Source: Paenibacillus hamazuiensis (GTDB lineage Bacteria; Bacillota; Bacilli; Paenibacillales; NBRC-103111). From it: 64,000 nt of DNA. This document shows, piece by piece, positions 36,059 to 45,157 of the stretch. The translations under genes and the position numbers were made by a program. The notes beneath the pieces were generated by a model. That model was not told the origin of the DNA and did not search any database. It saw only the letters and a list, made by a program, of their open reading frames with translations. The stretch covers positions 3,162,001 through 3,226,000 of the forward strand of contig NZ_JALRMO010000001.1 in NCBI RefSeq assembly GCF_023276405.1, in the 5' to 3' direction. How positions within the stretch are numbered: the stretch's first letter is position 1; each line of letters starts with the position of its first letter.

Positions 36059-36708
36059 TCGCGATTCCCTCCTGAGAGTTTTTGCGCCAGCAACAGTCCC
36101 CTAAAAGTAAAGTGAACCTCTCGCGGCCTATACTTTTGGGGGAGCCCCCGAAACCAACTGGCATCGTAAGCGTTCACTAGGGTTGTACTAGGGTAAATGT
36201 ATTCAGACAAGCCGCAAAATATCACAATCTGCGGTGAAATATCCCTCCCTGCCGGAAATGGCCCGATTCCGTAAAGTATTAAACCGTTGCCGAAACCGCC
36301 GGACCTGTTATGCAATCCCCAAAGACCGTACATCAAATACGGCAACAATGATTAAAATCAAGCTGCCTCTTAAGTTTTCGCTCAAAATATGGCATGATAA
36401 GAAAAGCTTCCGATCGAAGCCTTTCGATGAAGATACATTCGTGTCTTAGCAGAAACTTTTCTTGTGATAAAGAATTTCATCAGCTCCGCTGATAACTTAT
36501 AAATTCTTTATCGTTAAGAAAAGCTTCCGATCGAAGCCTTTTCGATGAAGATACATTCGAAATTTCTTCATTATAAAAGATTGGTAGCGGCATGGACGGA
36601 AAAAGTCGTGCCGAAGTCATCAGCGCTATAATCCGCCGTTTCGCCAATAACGATCCGGCAGTTCAATATACCTCAAGCACAGTTTTATTGCAGAATGGAG
36701 TGTCCATC
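36059..36708. other. Intergenic region between yloB and rqcH
   Basis: 650 bp separating divergent genes. It holds an inverted repeat (36097-36140, CCCCTAAAAGTA/TACTTTTGGGGG), two 42-43 bp direct repeats (36401-36442, 36518-36560) and between them a long nested inverted repeat (36467-36513). No gene is supported. The rqcH frame is open upstream to 36592 but has no ribosome site there. Confidence 0.7.
36401..36560. repeat. Direct repeats flanking a nested inverted repeat
   Basis: Copies at 36401-36442 and 36518-36560 differ by one T. Each holds GCTTCCGATCGAAGC and TCGATGAAGATACATTCG. Between them GATAAAGAATTT (36467) pairs with AAATTCTTTATC (36502-36513), and inside lies ATCAGC/GCTGAT. Confidence 0.85.
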
Positions 36709-38463
36709 ATGTCTTTCGACGGCATTGTAGTCCGCGCCCTCGTACACGAGCTTCAAGCTTGTGTCGGCGGCAGAATCACGAAAGTGCACCAACCGACCGA
36801 CCAGGACATTGTGCTGCAAATACGCGCACAAGGCCAAAATATGAAGCTGCTTTTATCGGCTAATCCTACCTATCCGCGCATTCATCTGACCCAGGCGTCC
36901 TATCAAAACCCGCTGGAAGCCCCGATGTTCTGCATGCTGCTGCGCAAGCACAGCGAAGGAGGCATCATCGAAGCGATCGAACAGGTCGGTATGGAACGGA
37001 TCGTTCGTTTTCAGGTGCGGCAGCGCGACGAGCTCGGCGACATCAGCATCAAAACGATCGTCGTGGAAATTATGGGCCGGCACAGCAACATCATCCTTAT
37101 CGATCCGGCATCGGAAACGATTTTGGACGGCATTCATCATGTGACGCCGGCGATCAGCAGCTATCGCATCGTGATGCCCGGCAGCAAATATGTCGCCCCT
37201 CCCGAACAGCATAAGCTGAACCCGCTGGACACATCGAAGGAACAGTGGAAAGAGCTGCTGCAGGATTCGCCGCCCGACCGGCCGGAAGAATCGCTTGAGC
37301 AAAAGCTCGTCCGCCAGCTTAGCGGAATCAGCCCTCTCGTCGCCAAAGAAATCGTTTTTCGCAGCGGCATCGGGCGGGATACGGATGTGCAAGAAGCAGC
37401 CGAACGGCTGTGGGCGCCTTACTCGGAACTGGTAAGCGAATGGTCCGCACACCGTTACGAGCCGAATATCAGGGAGCAGCCTGCTTCCGGAAAAACGTAT
37501 TTTTCCGTCATTGCCTTGACTCATGTGGCCGCCGAAGGAACAGCATTTCCTGCCGTAAGCGAATGTCTGGAGGCGTTTTACGGGGATAAAGCGGAGCGGG
37601 ATACGATCAAGCAGCGTGTTTCCGATCTGATTCGCCTGCTGCAAAACGAAAAAAGCAAAAATGTCAAAAAGCTTGAAAAGCTGCGGGAAACGCTCGAAGA
37701 AGCCCATGACGCCGATAAATACCGGATTTTGGGCGAGCTTTTGACCGCTTCGATGCACCTGTTTCAGAAGGGCGACAAGCAGGTTGAGGTCATCAACTAT
37801 TATGACGAAGAACAGCGAACGATCTCGATTGAGCTCGATCCGCTGCTCACTCCGTCCGAAAACGCCCAGCGGTATTTTAAGAAATATACGAAAACGAAAA
37901 ACAGCGTCGTCGCCGTCCGCGAGCAAATCGACAGCACGCAGGAAGAAATCCGCTATCTCGAAAGCCTGCTTCAGCAGCTGGACAGCGCCAATTTAAGCGA
38001 TATCGAGGAGATTCGCGACGAGCTTGTCGGACAAGGATACATCCGCGACCGCCAAAAGAAAGCGCGCAGGAAAAAGAAAAACGACAAGCCCGTGCTGGCC
38101 TGCTACTCTTCCAGCGAAGGTGTGCCGATTTATGTCGGAAAAAATAATACGCAAAACGAGTACTTAACCAACCGTCTGGCGCATCCGAACGACACGTGGC
38201 TGCATACGAAGGATATCCCTGGTTCGCACGTCGTCATCCGCGCCGCGGAGTTCGGCGATGCCACGCTCCGGGAGGCCGCGCAGCTGGCTGCCTATTTCAG
38301 TCAAGCCCGCTCTTCCAGCCAGGTGCCCGTCGACTACACCTTGATTCGCCACGTCCGCAAGCCCAACGGCTCCAAGCCGGGGTTCGTCATTTACGATAAT
38401 CAGAAGACGCTCTATGTAACGCCGGATGAAGGGTTTGTCAAAGGGCTGAAGGGCACCCCCTAG
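36709..38463 (+). CDS. rqcH: Rqc2 homologue RqcH (NFACT protein, YloA)
   Basis: 584 residues from ATG 36709 (GGAG 8 nt upstream). NFACT-N domain (1-230) starts MSFDGIVVRALVHEL; helical coiled-coil and HhH region (about 240-430, with LQNEKSKNVKKLEKL); NFACT-R domain (about 440-560) with NDTWLHTKDIPGSHVVIR. RqcH binds obstructed 50S subunits and adds C-terminal alanine tails to stalled peptides. Older annotation calls it fibronectin-binding protein. It is monocistronic, read away from yloB, followed by a truncated repeat head and the 38696-38737 hairpin. Confidence 0.94.
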   Translation: MSFDGIVVRALVHELQACVGGRITKVHQPTDQDIVLQIRAQGQNMKLLLSANPTYPRIHLTQASYQNPLEAPMFCMLLRKHSEGGIIEAIEQVGMERIVRFQVRQRDELGDISIKTIVVEIMGRHSNIILIDPASETILDGIHHVTPAISSYRIVMPGSKYVAPPEQHKLNPLDTSKEQWKELLQDSPPDRPEESLEQKLVRQLSGISPLVAKEIVFRSGIGRDTDVQEAAERLWAPYSELVSEWSAHRYEPNIREQPASGKTYFSVIALTHVAAEGTAFPAVSECLEAFYGDKAERDTIKQRVSDLIRLLQNEKSKNVKKLEKLRETLEEAHDADKYRILGELLTASMHLFQKGDKQVEVINYYDEEQRTISIELDPLLTPSENAQRYFKKYTKTKNSVVAVREQIDSTQEEIRYLESLLQQLDSANLSDIEEIRDELVGQGYIRDRQKKARRKKKNDKPVLACYSSSEGVPIYVGKNNTQNEYLTNRLAHPNDTWLHTKDIPGSHVVIRAAEFGDATLREAAQLAAYFSQARSSSQVPVDYTLIRHVRKPNGSKPGFVIYDNQKTLYVTPDEGFVKGLKGTP

Positions 38464-38735
38464 CCCCGGGACCACACCCTAATTCCCCCCTCCTGCAAGG
38501 GGGGGGCCCAGGTTTCCGAGGCCGGATTTGCGTCGCAAAATAGGAAAATAACGAATTACAGTTCCTTTATTTTTGGCGAATCACTCGAAATGGCCATTAT
38601 AGCGCACTGTAGTTCCTTTATGGTCCGGTGGCAAGCTCAGCGAGCTGTTCGGACTTAAACTGAGCCAGCTGCGTCTCAGCAATAAAACACAACAAAAAAC
38701 CAAGCAGCCTCCCCAAGGGGAAGGCTGCTTGGTTT
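38464..38735. other. Intergenic region rqcH-ugd with truncated repeats
   Basis: Contains a truncated copy of the GC-rich repeat head (about 38475-38535, CCCCCCTCCTGCAAGGGGGG then CCCAGGTTTCCGAGGCCGG), then two copies of an AGTTCCTTTAT unit (38553-38570 and 38599-38621), then the terminator. No gene. Confidence 0.7.
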
Positions 38736-38737
38736 TT
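38696..38737. terminator. Bidirectional terminator between rqcH and ugd
   Basis: AAACCAAGCAGCCT/AGGCTGCTTGGTTT stem with a CCCC/GGGG apex, A-run on one side and T-run on the other. The ugd stop codon lies in its edge. Confidence 0.92.
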
Positions 38738-40067
38738 AAACGATGCCTGCATACTCTTCCTGCACGTTTTTGCGTCCGACGGAATGGTAACGGAAACCGA
38801 GCTGCACCATAAGCTTCGGTTCGAACACATTGCGGCCGTCAACGACGACCGGGGTGCGAAGGCGCCGCTTCACTTCATGCAAGTCCATGTTTTTCACCTG
38901 GTCCCACTCGGTGCAGACGACCATTGCGTCCGCGCCGGAGATCGCTTCGTACGGATCGGAATATAGACAAACCCCCGGGAGATGCAGCCCGGCTTTTTCC
39001 GTTGCGACCGGGTCGTAGGCCCGCATTTGCGCGCCGCTTTGCCGGAGCACCCTGATGATGTCGAGAGCCGGCGCTTCTCTCACGTCGTCGGTGTTCGGCT
39101 TGAAGGCCAGCCCCATCACCGCCACGATGCGGTCCTTGACGCTCCCGTCCAGGGCACGCGCCACTTTGTCCGCGAACAGAAGGCGCTGCCGCTCGTTGAC
39201 CTCGATGGCGGCCTGCAATATTTTCATATCGCATCCAAGTTTTTTCGCCACGTGCAGTTGGGCTTTCGTATCCTTCGGAAAGCAGGAGCCTCCGTAGCCG
39301 ATGCCAGCCTGCAAGAAATACGGTCCGATCCGCCGGTCCATGCCCATCCCTCGGGCGACAAGAGCGATGTCGGCTCCTGTTTTTTCGCACACGTTTGCCA
39401 TTTCGTTAATAAACGATATTTTTGCCGCCAAAAACGCATTGGACGCATATTTGATCAGCTCCGCACTTTCCGGGTCCACGAAAAGCACTTCCGTTCCCAT
39501 GCTCTCGTGCACTCGGGCGATCCGCCGCGCAGCGGTGTCGCTCGTCGCGCCGATCACGATCCGGTCCGGATGAAACGAATCGCGGATCGCCGATCCTTCC
39601 CGCAAAAACTCGGGGTTCGACACTACATCGAACCGCGCGTTTTCCCCCGCAGCTTCTTTGACCGTCTGCTCCACGAAGCGAAATGTGCCGACGGGAACCG
39701 TGCTTTTGATTACGATGATTTTGTATCCGTTCAAATGGGCGGCTATTTGCCGCACCGCCTGGCTCACCTGCGAAAGATCGACTGCTCCGCTATCCAAGCC
39801 GGGCGTTCCTACAGCGACATAGACGATGTCGGCGTCGCGGACGGCAGTGTCGATGTCTGCAGTGAAACGCAGCCTTCCGCTTCCCAGATTTCTGCGAACC
39901 AGATGGTCCAGCCCGGGCTCATAAATCGGAATGTCGGCGGCCCGAAGCCGCTCGATTTTGCCTTCATCCACATCGGCGCAAACGACGCGATGCCCTATTT
40001 CCGCAAAACATGCTCCTGACACGAGACCTACGTAACCGGTACCGATAACGGCTATTTTCTCTCCCAT
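38736..40067 (-). CDS. ugd: UDP-glucose 6-dehydrogenase
   Basis: 443 residues from ATG 40067 (GGGAGG 5 nt upstream; a GTG at 40073 is inside that site). NAD-binding AVIGTGYVGLVSGACFAE, the family Cys nucleophile in GYGGSCFPKDTKA and the C-terminal UDP-binding domain (MGLAFKPNTDDVREAPA) are present. It oxidises UDP-glucose to UDP-glucuronate for acidic wall or capsule polymers. It lies 47 nt downstream of galU, which supplies UDP-glucose, so the two form a pathway operon. Confidence 0.95.
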   Translation of the reverse strand: MGEKIAVIGTGYVGLVSGACFAEIGHRVVCADVDEGKIERLRAADIPIYEPGLDHLVRRNLGSGRLRFTADIDTAVRDADIVYVAVGTPGLDSGAVDLSQVSQAVRQIAAHLNGYKIIVIKSTVPVGTFRFVEQTVKEAAGENARFDVVSNPEFLREGSAIRDSFHPDRIVIGATSDTAARRIARVHESMGTEVLFVDPESAELIKYASNAFLAAKISFINEMANVCEKTGADIALVARGMGMDRRIGPYFLQAGIGYGGSCFPKDTKAQLHVAKKLGCDMKILQAAIEVNERQRLLFADKVARALDGSVKDRIVAVMGLAFKPNTDDVREAPALDIIRVLRQSGAQMRAYDPVATEKAGLHLPGVCLYSDPYEAISGADAMVVCTEWDQVKNMDLHEVKRRLRTPVVVDGRNVFEPKLMVQLGFRYHSVGRKNVQEEYAGIV

Positions 40068-40114
40068 GAGCACCTCCCGGCGCCGCAGCGCCCATTTGAC
40101 GAAAGCGTTTTTTT

Positions 40115-40993
40115 TTACTCAGACGGCCATCGTTTGACAAGCTCCTGCAAATACAGTTTCAGGTCATTTTGCAGCTCCGGGCGCTCCAACGCAAATTCGA
40201 TCGTCGCCTCGATAAAACCGAGTTTATCCCCTACGTCGTAACGCTTGCCCTCGAGCATATAAGCAACCATCTGCTGCCTGCCGTTCAAAATGCGGAGCGC
40301 GTCGGTAAGCTGGATTTCCCCGCCCCGTCCGGGCGCGCATTTTTCCAAAATATCGAAGATGTCCGGAGTGATGACGTACCGCCCGATGACGGCCAGGTTG
40401 GACGGTGCGGCGGCACGGTCCGGCTTTTCGATCAGATCCTGAATGTACGGATACGGTTCCTTACGTACTGCCGGCGAAACGATACCGTATTTGTGCACCT
40501 CGTCCCACGGCACCTCCTGGACAGCGATGACGGACGTGCCCGTAGCCTCGTGAATATCGATCATTCGCTTCAATGCAGGCGGGTCCGACACCATAATATC
40601 GTCGCCGAGCAGAACGGCAAAAGGCTCGTCACCGATGAATTTGCGGGCTGTCAGCACCGCATGGCCGAGGCCGAGCGGCTGCTTTTGCCGAATGTAATGG
40701 ACATCGGCCAAATTGGATACTTCCTGCACGATGCGCAGAAGCTCTTCATTCCCTTTTTCCTCCAAATTCGCCTCGAGCTCGACCGATTTGTCAAAATGAT
40801 CTTCGATCGCCCGCTTGTTGCGTCCCGTCACAATCATGATATCTTCGATGCCGGAAGCGATCGCTTCCTCCACGATATATTGAATGGCCGGCTTATCGAC
40901 GATCGGCAGCATTTCCTTGGGCTGAGCTTTCGTGGCCGGAAGAAAGCGGGTGCCGAGGCCGGCGGCAGGAATAATGGCTTTAGTTATTTTCAC
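40115..40993 (-). CDS. galU: UTP-glucose-1-phosphate uridylyltransferase
   Basis: 292 residues from GTG 40993, which follows AAAGGGGA; this gives the usual family start VKITKAIIPAAGLGTRFLPA. Signatures KAQPKEMLPIVDKP, VTGRNKRAIEDHFD and PFAVLLGDDIM are present. It makes UDP-glucose from UTP and glucose 1-phosphate. An in-frame stretch up to 41083 has no ribosome site and is probably leader. It precedes ugd and follows the PHP gene on the same strand. Confidence 0.95.
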   Translation of the reverse strand: MKITKAIIPAAGLGTRFLPATKAQPKEMLPIVDKPAIQYIVEEAIASGIEDIMIVTGRNKRAIEDHFDKSVELEANLEEKGNEELLRIVQEVSNLADVHYIRQKQPLGLGHAVLTARKFIGDEPFAVLLGDDIMVSDPPALKRMIDIHEATGTSVIAVQEVPWDEVHKYGIVSPAVRKEPYPYIQDLIEKPDRAAAPSNLAVIGRYVITPDIFDILEKCAPGRGGEIQLTDALRILNGRQQMVAYMLEGKRYDVGDKLGFIEATIEFALERPELQNDLKLYLQELVKRWPSE

Positions 40994-41112
40994 GGATGTT
41001 TTCCCCTTTGCTTTGGAATCGGAATGTGTAAACCCGAAGGCGTTGGAAATCTGCTTTTTTGCAAGAAAGCTACGCATAGGCACAATGTATCCTAAATAGA
41101 AAATGCTTCGCC

Positions 41113-41967
41113 TCAGAAGCTTTTTCTTCGTAACTTTTCCAGCACTTGGGCGGAAATTTTCCGGGCGCCGATCGGTGCGTGGAACATTTCACCGCTGCGC
41201 TCGCCATGGAAATCCGAACCGGCCGTGGCGATGAGCTGCAGCTGCTTCGCCAATTCGGCATAGTGAGCTTCCTGCTCGGGGATATGGTCGCTGTGGTAAA
41301 CTTCAAGCCCTTTCAGGCCGCCGCGGGCTAGCTCCGGAATAAGCTCATCGGCATCATATAAGCCCGGGTGCGCCAAAACCGGCGTTCCCCCGGCCTCCAA
41401 TATCCACTCTACCGCCGTCCGCGGATGAATGCGCGGCGGATTGACATAGGCAGTCCCGCCTTTCCCCAAATATTTTTCGAATGCTTCACTGATCGTGCGA
41501 ACATACCCTTTAGCGACCATGACGGCTGCGATGTGAGGCCTGCCGATCGTTTCGCCGTCTTTGTCCGAGAGCCCGCGCCCAGCCTCGATTTCTTCCATCG
41601 TCACGGGCAGCCCGAGCTCCGCCAGACGCCGCAGCAGCATTTCGTTGCGGTTCTCACGCACGCTTCGCAGCTCGGCGAGACGGGCAAGCAGCTTCGGATC
41701 GGTGTGGTCGATAAAGAGACCGAGAACGTGAATGTCCTGGCCGGCGGCAAAGGTGCTGATTTCGACGCCGGGAACGACGATGACGCCAAGCCTCTCTCCT
41801 TCGCGCATCGCTTCGTCGACGCCCGCCACCGTATCGTGGTCGGTGATCGCGATTGCGGCAAGCCCGGCTTCCCGGGCCATCCGCACGTTCTCCCGCGGCG
41901 GCACGGTGCCGTCCGAAGCGGTCGTGTGCGAGTGCAAATCGGCGAAACCTTCAGAATGATTCGTCAT
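41113..41967 (-). CDS. PHP-domain phosphoesterase
   Basis: 284 residues from ATG 41967. PHP metal ligands are visible: DLHSHTTASDGT, AITDHDTVAGVDEA, VVPGVEIST, a late AHPG and TAGSDFHGE. This set matches the YciV/RNase AM-type 3',5'-nucleoside bisphosphate phosphatase branch (PHP with an inserted helical part at about 95-190). Likely substrates are pAp or short RNA ends. The exact reaction is inferred from the branch. It lies between the LysR gene and galU on the same strand. Confidence 0.85.
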   Translation of the reverse strand: MTNHSEGFADLHSHTTASDGTVPPRENVRMAREAGLAAIAITDHDTVAGVDEAMREGERLGVIVVPGVEISTFAAGQDIHVLGLFIDHTDPKLLARLAELRSVRENRNEMLLRRLAELGLPVTMEEIEAGRGLSDKDGETIGRPHIAAVMVAKGYVRTISEAFEKYLGKGGTAYVNPPRIHPRTAVEWILEAGGTPVLAHPGLYDADELIPELARGGLKGLEVYHSDHIPEQEAHYAELAKQLQLIATAGSDFHGERSGEMFHAPIGARKISAQVLEKLRRKSF

Positions 41968-42107
41968 GCAGGTGGCCTTCTTTCTTAGGAAAGTGTAAAA
42001 CATAACCGTTAAACCGGTGTTAACGGAATGCTCCGGATCTGTAAAAAAAGTTGCGGGTTGTTTAGCATGAGCGAAATATTTGTTATTGCCAATATAAAAA
42101 TACGCGG

Positions 42108-43019
42108 CTACAGCCACTGGCTGAGCTCGCGCTCACGCAGAAACGACATGAAGGTGACCGCCGATATCGGCAGCAGCGTGGAATTGAGATAAATCGCATA
42201 AAAGCTGCGGGCGAATCTGACGTTTTCCACCTTTTTGATTTGGATGACCCCAAGCGTCACTTCATGCTTCACCGAAGACTGCGAAATGACGGACAGCCCG
42301 AGTCCCGCTTCGACGGCCGATTTGACCGCTCCGGTGCTGCCGAGCTCCATCACGATCTTCATATCCGACGCATCGATACCCGCCTTTTTCAGCTCCTCTT
42401 CCATCACTTTGCGCGTTCCGGAGCCTTTTTCCCGAAGGACAAAGGGATACTCAAGCATTTCTTCGAGCGTGACGATTTCTTTTTCCGCAAGCGGATGCTG
42501 CTTAGGCACGATAAGCGCAAGCTCGTCGCTGAGCAGCGCTTCGGTATGGACATCCGGATGACGCACCTCCGCTTCGACGAGTCCGAAGTTGAGCTGATGA
42601 TTAAGCACCTCATCCAAAATTTGCGTCGTGTTGATCACCTTCATGCTCACCGAAATATTCGGATATTCCTTGCTGAACGGACCGAGCAGCCGCGGAAGTA
42701 TATACTCCCCGATCGTCAGACTCGCCCCCAGGTGAAGGCGCCCTTCCAGCATATGGGTAAAACGCGACATGCTCATATCGGTTTCTTTCATCAGCTCGAT
42801 GCTGCGCTTGGCATAAGGCAGAAGCGTACGTCCGGCTTCCGACAGCTCGATTTTTTTCGTGGAGCGGTGAAACAGTTTCGTACCGAAATAATCTTCCAGC
42901 GACTGCACCTGCATCGTCACGGCGGGCTGAGTCATATGCAGCGCTTGTGCCGCATGGGAAAAGCTGCCTTTTTCCGCAACCGTGTAAAAAATATGCAGCT
43001 GGTGAAAATTGAGTGCCAT
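42108..43019 (-). CDS. LysR-family transcriptional regulator
   Basis: 303 residues. N-terminal winged helix-turn-helix (FHQLHIFYTVAEKGSFSHAA, then MTQPAVTMQVQSLE), linker helix, and a type 2 periplasmic-binding effector domain (about 90-295, beginning GRLHLGASLTIGEYILP). The effector is unknown. The sequence resembles CysL/CbbR-like members. It is preceded by AAAGGCGG and lies 140 nt upstream of the PHP gene. No divergent target gene is adjacent: its upstream neighbour ends at 43126 in the same direction. Confidence 0.93.
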   Translation of the reverse strand: MALNFHQLHIFYTVAEKGSFSHAAQALHMTQPAVTMQVQSLEDYFGTKLFHRSTKKIELSEAGRTLLPYAKRSIELMKETDMSMSRFTHMLEGRLHLGASLTIGEYILPRLLGPFSKEYPNISVSMKVINTTQILDEVLNHQLNFGLVEAEVRHPDVHTEALLSDELALIVPKQHPLAEKEIVTLEEMLEYPFVLREKGSGTRKVMEEELKKAGIDASDMKIVMELGSTGAVKSAVEAGLGLSVISQSSVKHEVTLGVIQIKKVENVRFARSFYAIYLNSTLLPISAVTFMSFLRERELSQWL

Positions 43020-43082
43020 ATGGCGTCAACCGCCTTTCTTTCTCCTGATTATACCATCCGCGCGGCTTGTATGACAAAAAAA

Positions 43083-43111
43083 GAACGTCCGCCGAACCCG
43101 GCTGGACGTTC
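43083..43111 (-). terminator. Terminator of the 146-residue unknown gene
   Basis: GAACGTCC/GGACGTTC stem with a GCC/GGC inner part, followed by TTTTTTTGTC on the minus strand. Confidence 0.88.
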
Positions 43112-43125
43112 CATCATACAATGCA

Positions 43126-43566
43126 TTATCTTCGTTTGCGGCTGTTCTTGATCAGCGTCATTCGCCTGGAGTGGCGAAGCCAGGAGTAATACGATTTCAA
43201 ATCGCGAAGCTCGATCGTTTCCGACATTCTTCCCAAAAAAGTGACAACAATCATTTTGTGAAGCGGATTGCCGGCAATGTCGGTTTCCTTCTCCAGCACG
43301 GAAAATTCGGCGACCATAACCAGGTCTTCGTCGATCAGGTAAACGTCTTTTTCGTTTCTATAGTAAGGCCGGATATGACCTGTTTTCAGCTTGCTCCAAA
43401 GAAATTCGCAGATGTCCTCGAAGCCGGTTTTGGCGGTTTCCACGCGGTCGGCCCAGCGCTGGCGGGCATGGTTCGTGATGACGATGTCGGCGATTTTTTT
43501 ATCTCCAAGAGAAACGTGAAACGGCTCGTAGTTGCTCCATCTGTTCATGATCTTGTCTCTCATCAT
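43126..43566 (-). CDS. Conserved-looking protein of unknown function
   Basis: 146 residues from ATG 43566, which follows AGGAGAATGAG; a longer frame to 43653 has no ribosome site. The protein is soluble and basic at the C-terminus (ending RRMTLIKNSRKRR). A central part VITNHARQRWADRVE and a following beta-rich stretch (DVYLIDEDLVMVAEFSV, KMIVVTFLGRM) suggest a small alpha/beta domain resembling a toxin- or RNA-binding fold, but I do not recognise it. It has its own terminator at 43083 and is separated from ylbG by another, so it is a single-gene unit. Confidence 0.75.
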   Translation of the reverse strand: MMRDKIMNRWSNYEPFHVSLGDKKIADIVITNHARQRWADRVETAKTGFEDICEFLWSKLKTGHIRPYYRNEKDVYLIDEDLVMVAEFSVLEKETDIAGNPLHKMIVVTFLGRMSETIELRDLKSYYSWLRHSRRMTLIKNSRKRR

Positions 43567-43743
43567 CTCATTCTCCTCTCGAGATAAAATTAGGCCAAAA
43601 TGCCCACGTATGTAATCACGTTCAATTCTACTTGATTTCTGCAGCTTTTCCAAATTAAAAATTCTTTATAATTCAATATATTGAGTCTGTAAACGCAAAA
43701 TTCCGAATTTAGCAAATATTTCGAAATTAAAGCAGCAAAAAAA

Positions 43744-43771
43744 AGGCCCCATCCGAAGATGGAGCTTGCCT
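43744..43771 (-). terminator. ylbG terminator
   Basis: AGGC..GCTCCATC/GATGGGGCCT hairpin with TTCG loop, followed by a T-run on the minus strand. Confidence 0.88.
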
Positions 43772-43787
43772 CTGTACGGATCAACCT

Positions 43788-44054
43788 TTATAGTGAGTAG
43801 AAACGGGTTTTGTCAGGCATATTACTGTTGTATTCGGTTTTGATTTCATTGCGGTATGAGCGTTCTACCTTTTTAACAAAATGAAGGCGGGAAACCTGCT
43901 TCATCGTTTCTTCCACGCGATCCGCGTACGTATACATAACCACGTAATGCAGCTTTTTGGATATATAATGAATGCTGCCGAACCGTTCCAGTTGTTTGGC
44001 AGCCGCTTTCAAATCGTTTACCCATACGATAAACCCGGACCGTTGTGTCAACAT
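43788..44054 (-). CDS. ylbG: YlbG family protein (UPF0298)
   Basis: 88 residues, MLTQRSGFIVWVNDLKAAA, with FGSIHYISKKLHYVVMY and FVKKVERSYRN; this matches YlbG, a small conserved Firmicute protein usually beside ylbF. GGAAGG lies before the ATG. Function is not settled. Here it is parted from ylbF by a plus-strand asparaginase gene, with which it is divergent. Confidence 0.9.
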   Translation of the reverse strand: MLTQRSGFIVWVNDLKAAAKQLERFGSIHYISKKLHYVVMYTYADRVEETMKQVSRLHFVKKVERSYRNEIKTEYNSNMPDKTRFYSL

Positions 44055-44113
44055 CGTCTTACCTTCCTTCGAGAAATTAATTCTAGAAACTTATATGTGC
44101 GGAGGGATCGTCA

Positions 44114-45130
44114 TTGAACGTTTCGAACGCTGTCGTCCATGTTTTGAGAGGTCCCGTCGTGGAGAGCAAACACAACGGGCATATCGCCGTTGTCGACTGG
44201 CAAGGCCGGCTGCTGGCTCATCTGGGCCAATATACCCACCTTACTTTCGCCCGTTCGACAGCCAAACCGCTGCAGTCGATTCCTGTTGTCGAATCGGGAG
44301 CGGCGGCCCGGACCGGCATGACGCAGCCGGAAATCGCCCTGATGTGCGCGTCGCACAGCGGCGAGCCGGATCATACGGAAGCGGCCCGCTCGATCTTGGC
44401 CAAATCGGGGCTCACCCCGGACAGCCTGAGCTGCGGGGTTCATGAGCCGTGGCACCGCCCCACGGCCGAAGCGATGCGGCTGCGCGGCGAGAAGCCGACG
44501 GCGCTGCACAACAACTGCTCCGGCAAGCATGCCGGAATGCTTGCGTTGGCCGCCTGCCGCGGGGACTCGGTCGCCGGTTATATCCGGCCCGAGCACCCCG
44601 TCCAGCGGCGCATGCGCGAGACAGTGGCCGATATGTGCGGCCTCTCTTCCGAAGAGCTCGCCGTCGGCATCGACGGCTGCGGCGTTCCCGTATTCGGCAT
44701 GCCGCTATGGCGTCTTGCTTATGCGTTCGCGCGGCTCGGCCGGCCTGATAGCCTTGGCCCGACAAGGGCCGAGGCGGCTGCCGCGATTGTGGCTGCGATT
44801 CGCGCGTACCCACGCTATATTGCCGGAACCGGCCGCTTCGATACGCAGCTGATCGAAGCGACTCGCGGCCGCATCGTCGGCAAGATGGGGGCCGAAGGCG
44901 TCTTCGCGCTGACCGTCCCGGACCTTGGCATCGGTGTGGCTGTCAAAATCGAAGACGGAGCCGAACGGGCGCTGTACCCGACCGTCGTGGAAACGCTCTT
45001 TCAACTCGGTCTGTTGGACGAAGCGGAACAAAAACGCTTACAATCGTTTCGTACCCCGGCCAACACAAATTGGCAAGGGATGCAGGTCGGCGGGCTGCTG
45101 CCGGTGTTTCAGCTTCACCGGCAGGAGTAA
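44114..45130 (+). CDS. L-asparaginase II family protein (R. etli type)
   Basis: 338 residues. Start is TTG 44114 with GGAGGG 7 nt upstream. It belongs to the asparaginase II family, which is unrelated to AnsA. Two Ser-Lys pairs described for R. etli asparaginase ReAV can be placed: S48/K51 in ARSTAKPLQ, S80 in MCASHSGE, and K256 in GRIVGKMGAEG; the metal/thiol site matches C134 and K137 (NNCSGKHAG) and C188 (DGCGVP). It should hydrolyse asparagine to aspartate and ammonia in the cytoplasm. It sits on the opposite strand between ylbG and ylbF, convergent with ylbF. Confidence 0.9.
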   Translation: MNVSNAVVHVLRGPVVESKHNGHIAVVDWQGRLLAHLGQYTHLTFARSTAKPLQSIPVVESGAAARTGMTQPEIALMCASHSGEPDHTEAARSILAKSGLTPDSLSCGVHEPWHRPTAEAMRLRGEKPTALHNNCSGKHAGMLALAACRGDSVAGYIRPEHPVQRRMRETVADMCGLSSEELAVGIDGCGVPVFGMPLWRLAYAFARLGRPDSLGPTRAEAAAAIVAAIRAYPRYIAGTGRFDTQLIEATRGRIVGKMGAEGVFALTVPDLGIGVAVKIEDGAERALYPTVVETLFQLGLLDEAEQKRLQSFRTPANTNWQGMQVGGLLPVFQLHRQE

Positions 45131-45157
45131 TGCCCGGCGACCGCCGGCGGCCGGCAA

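Noticed and set aside
36059-36210. yybP-ykoY or other metal riboswitch before the P-type ATPase
   Set aside because: Some GGGG and CAAAAGTA text is suggestive, but the conserved loop motifs could not be found.
42108-42117. Overlap between the LysR gene and an extended PHP gene
   Set aside because: The PHP start is better placed at 41967; the extension carries no ribosome site or PHP sequence.
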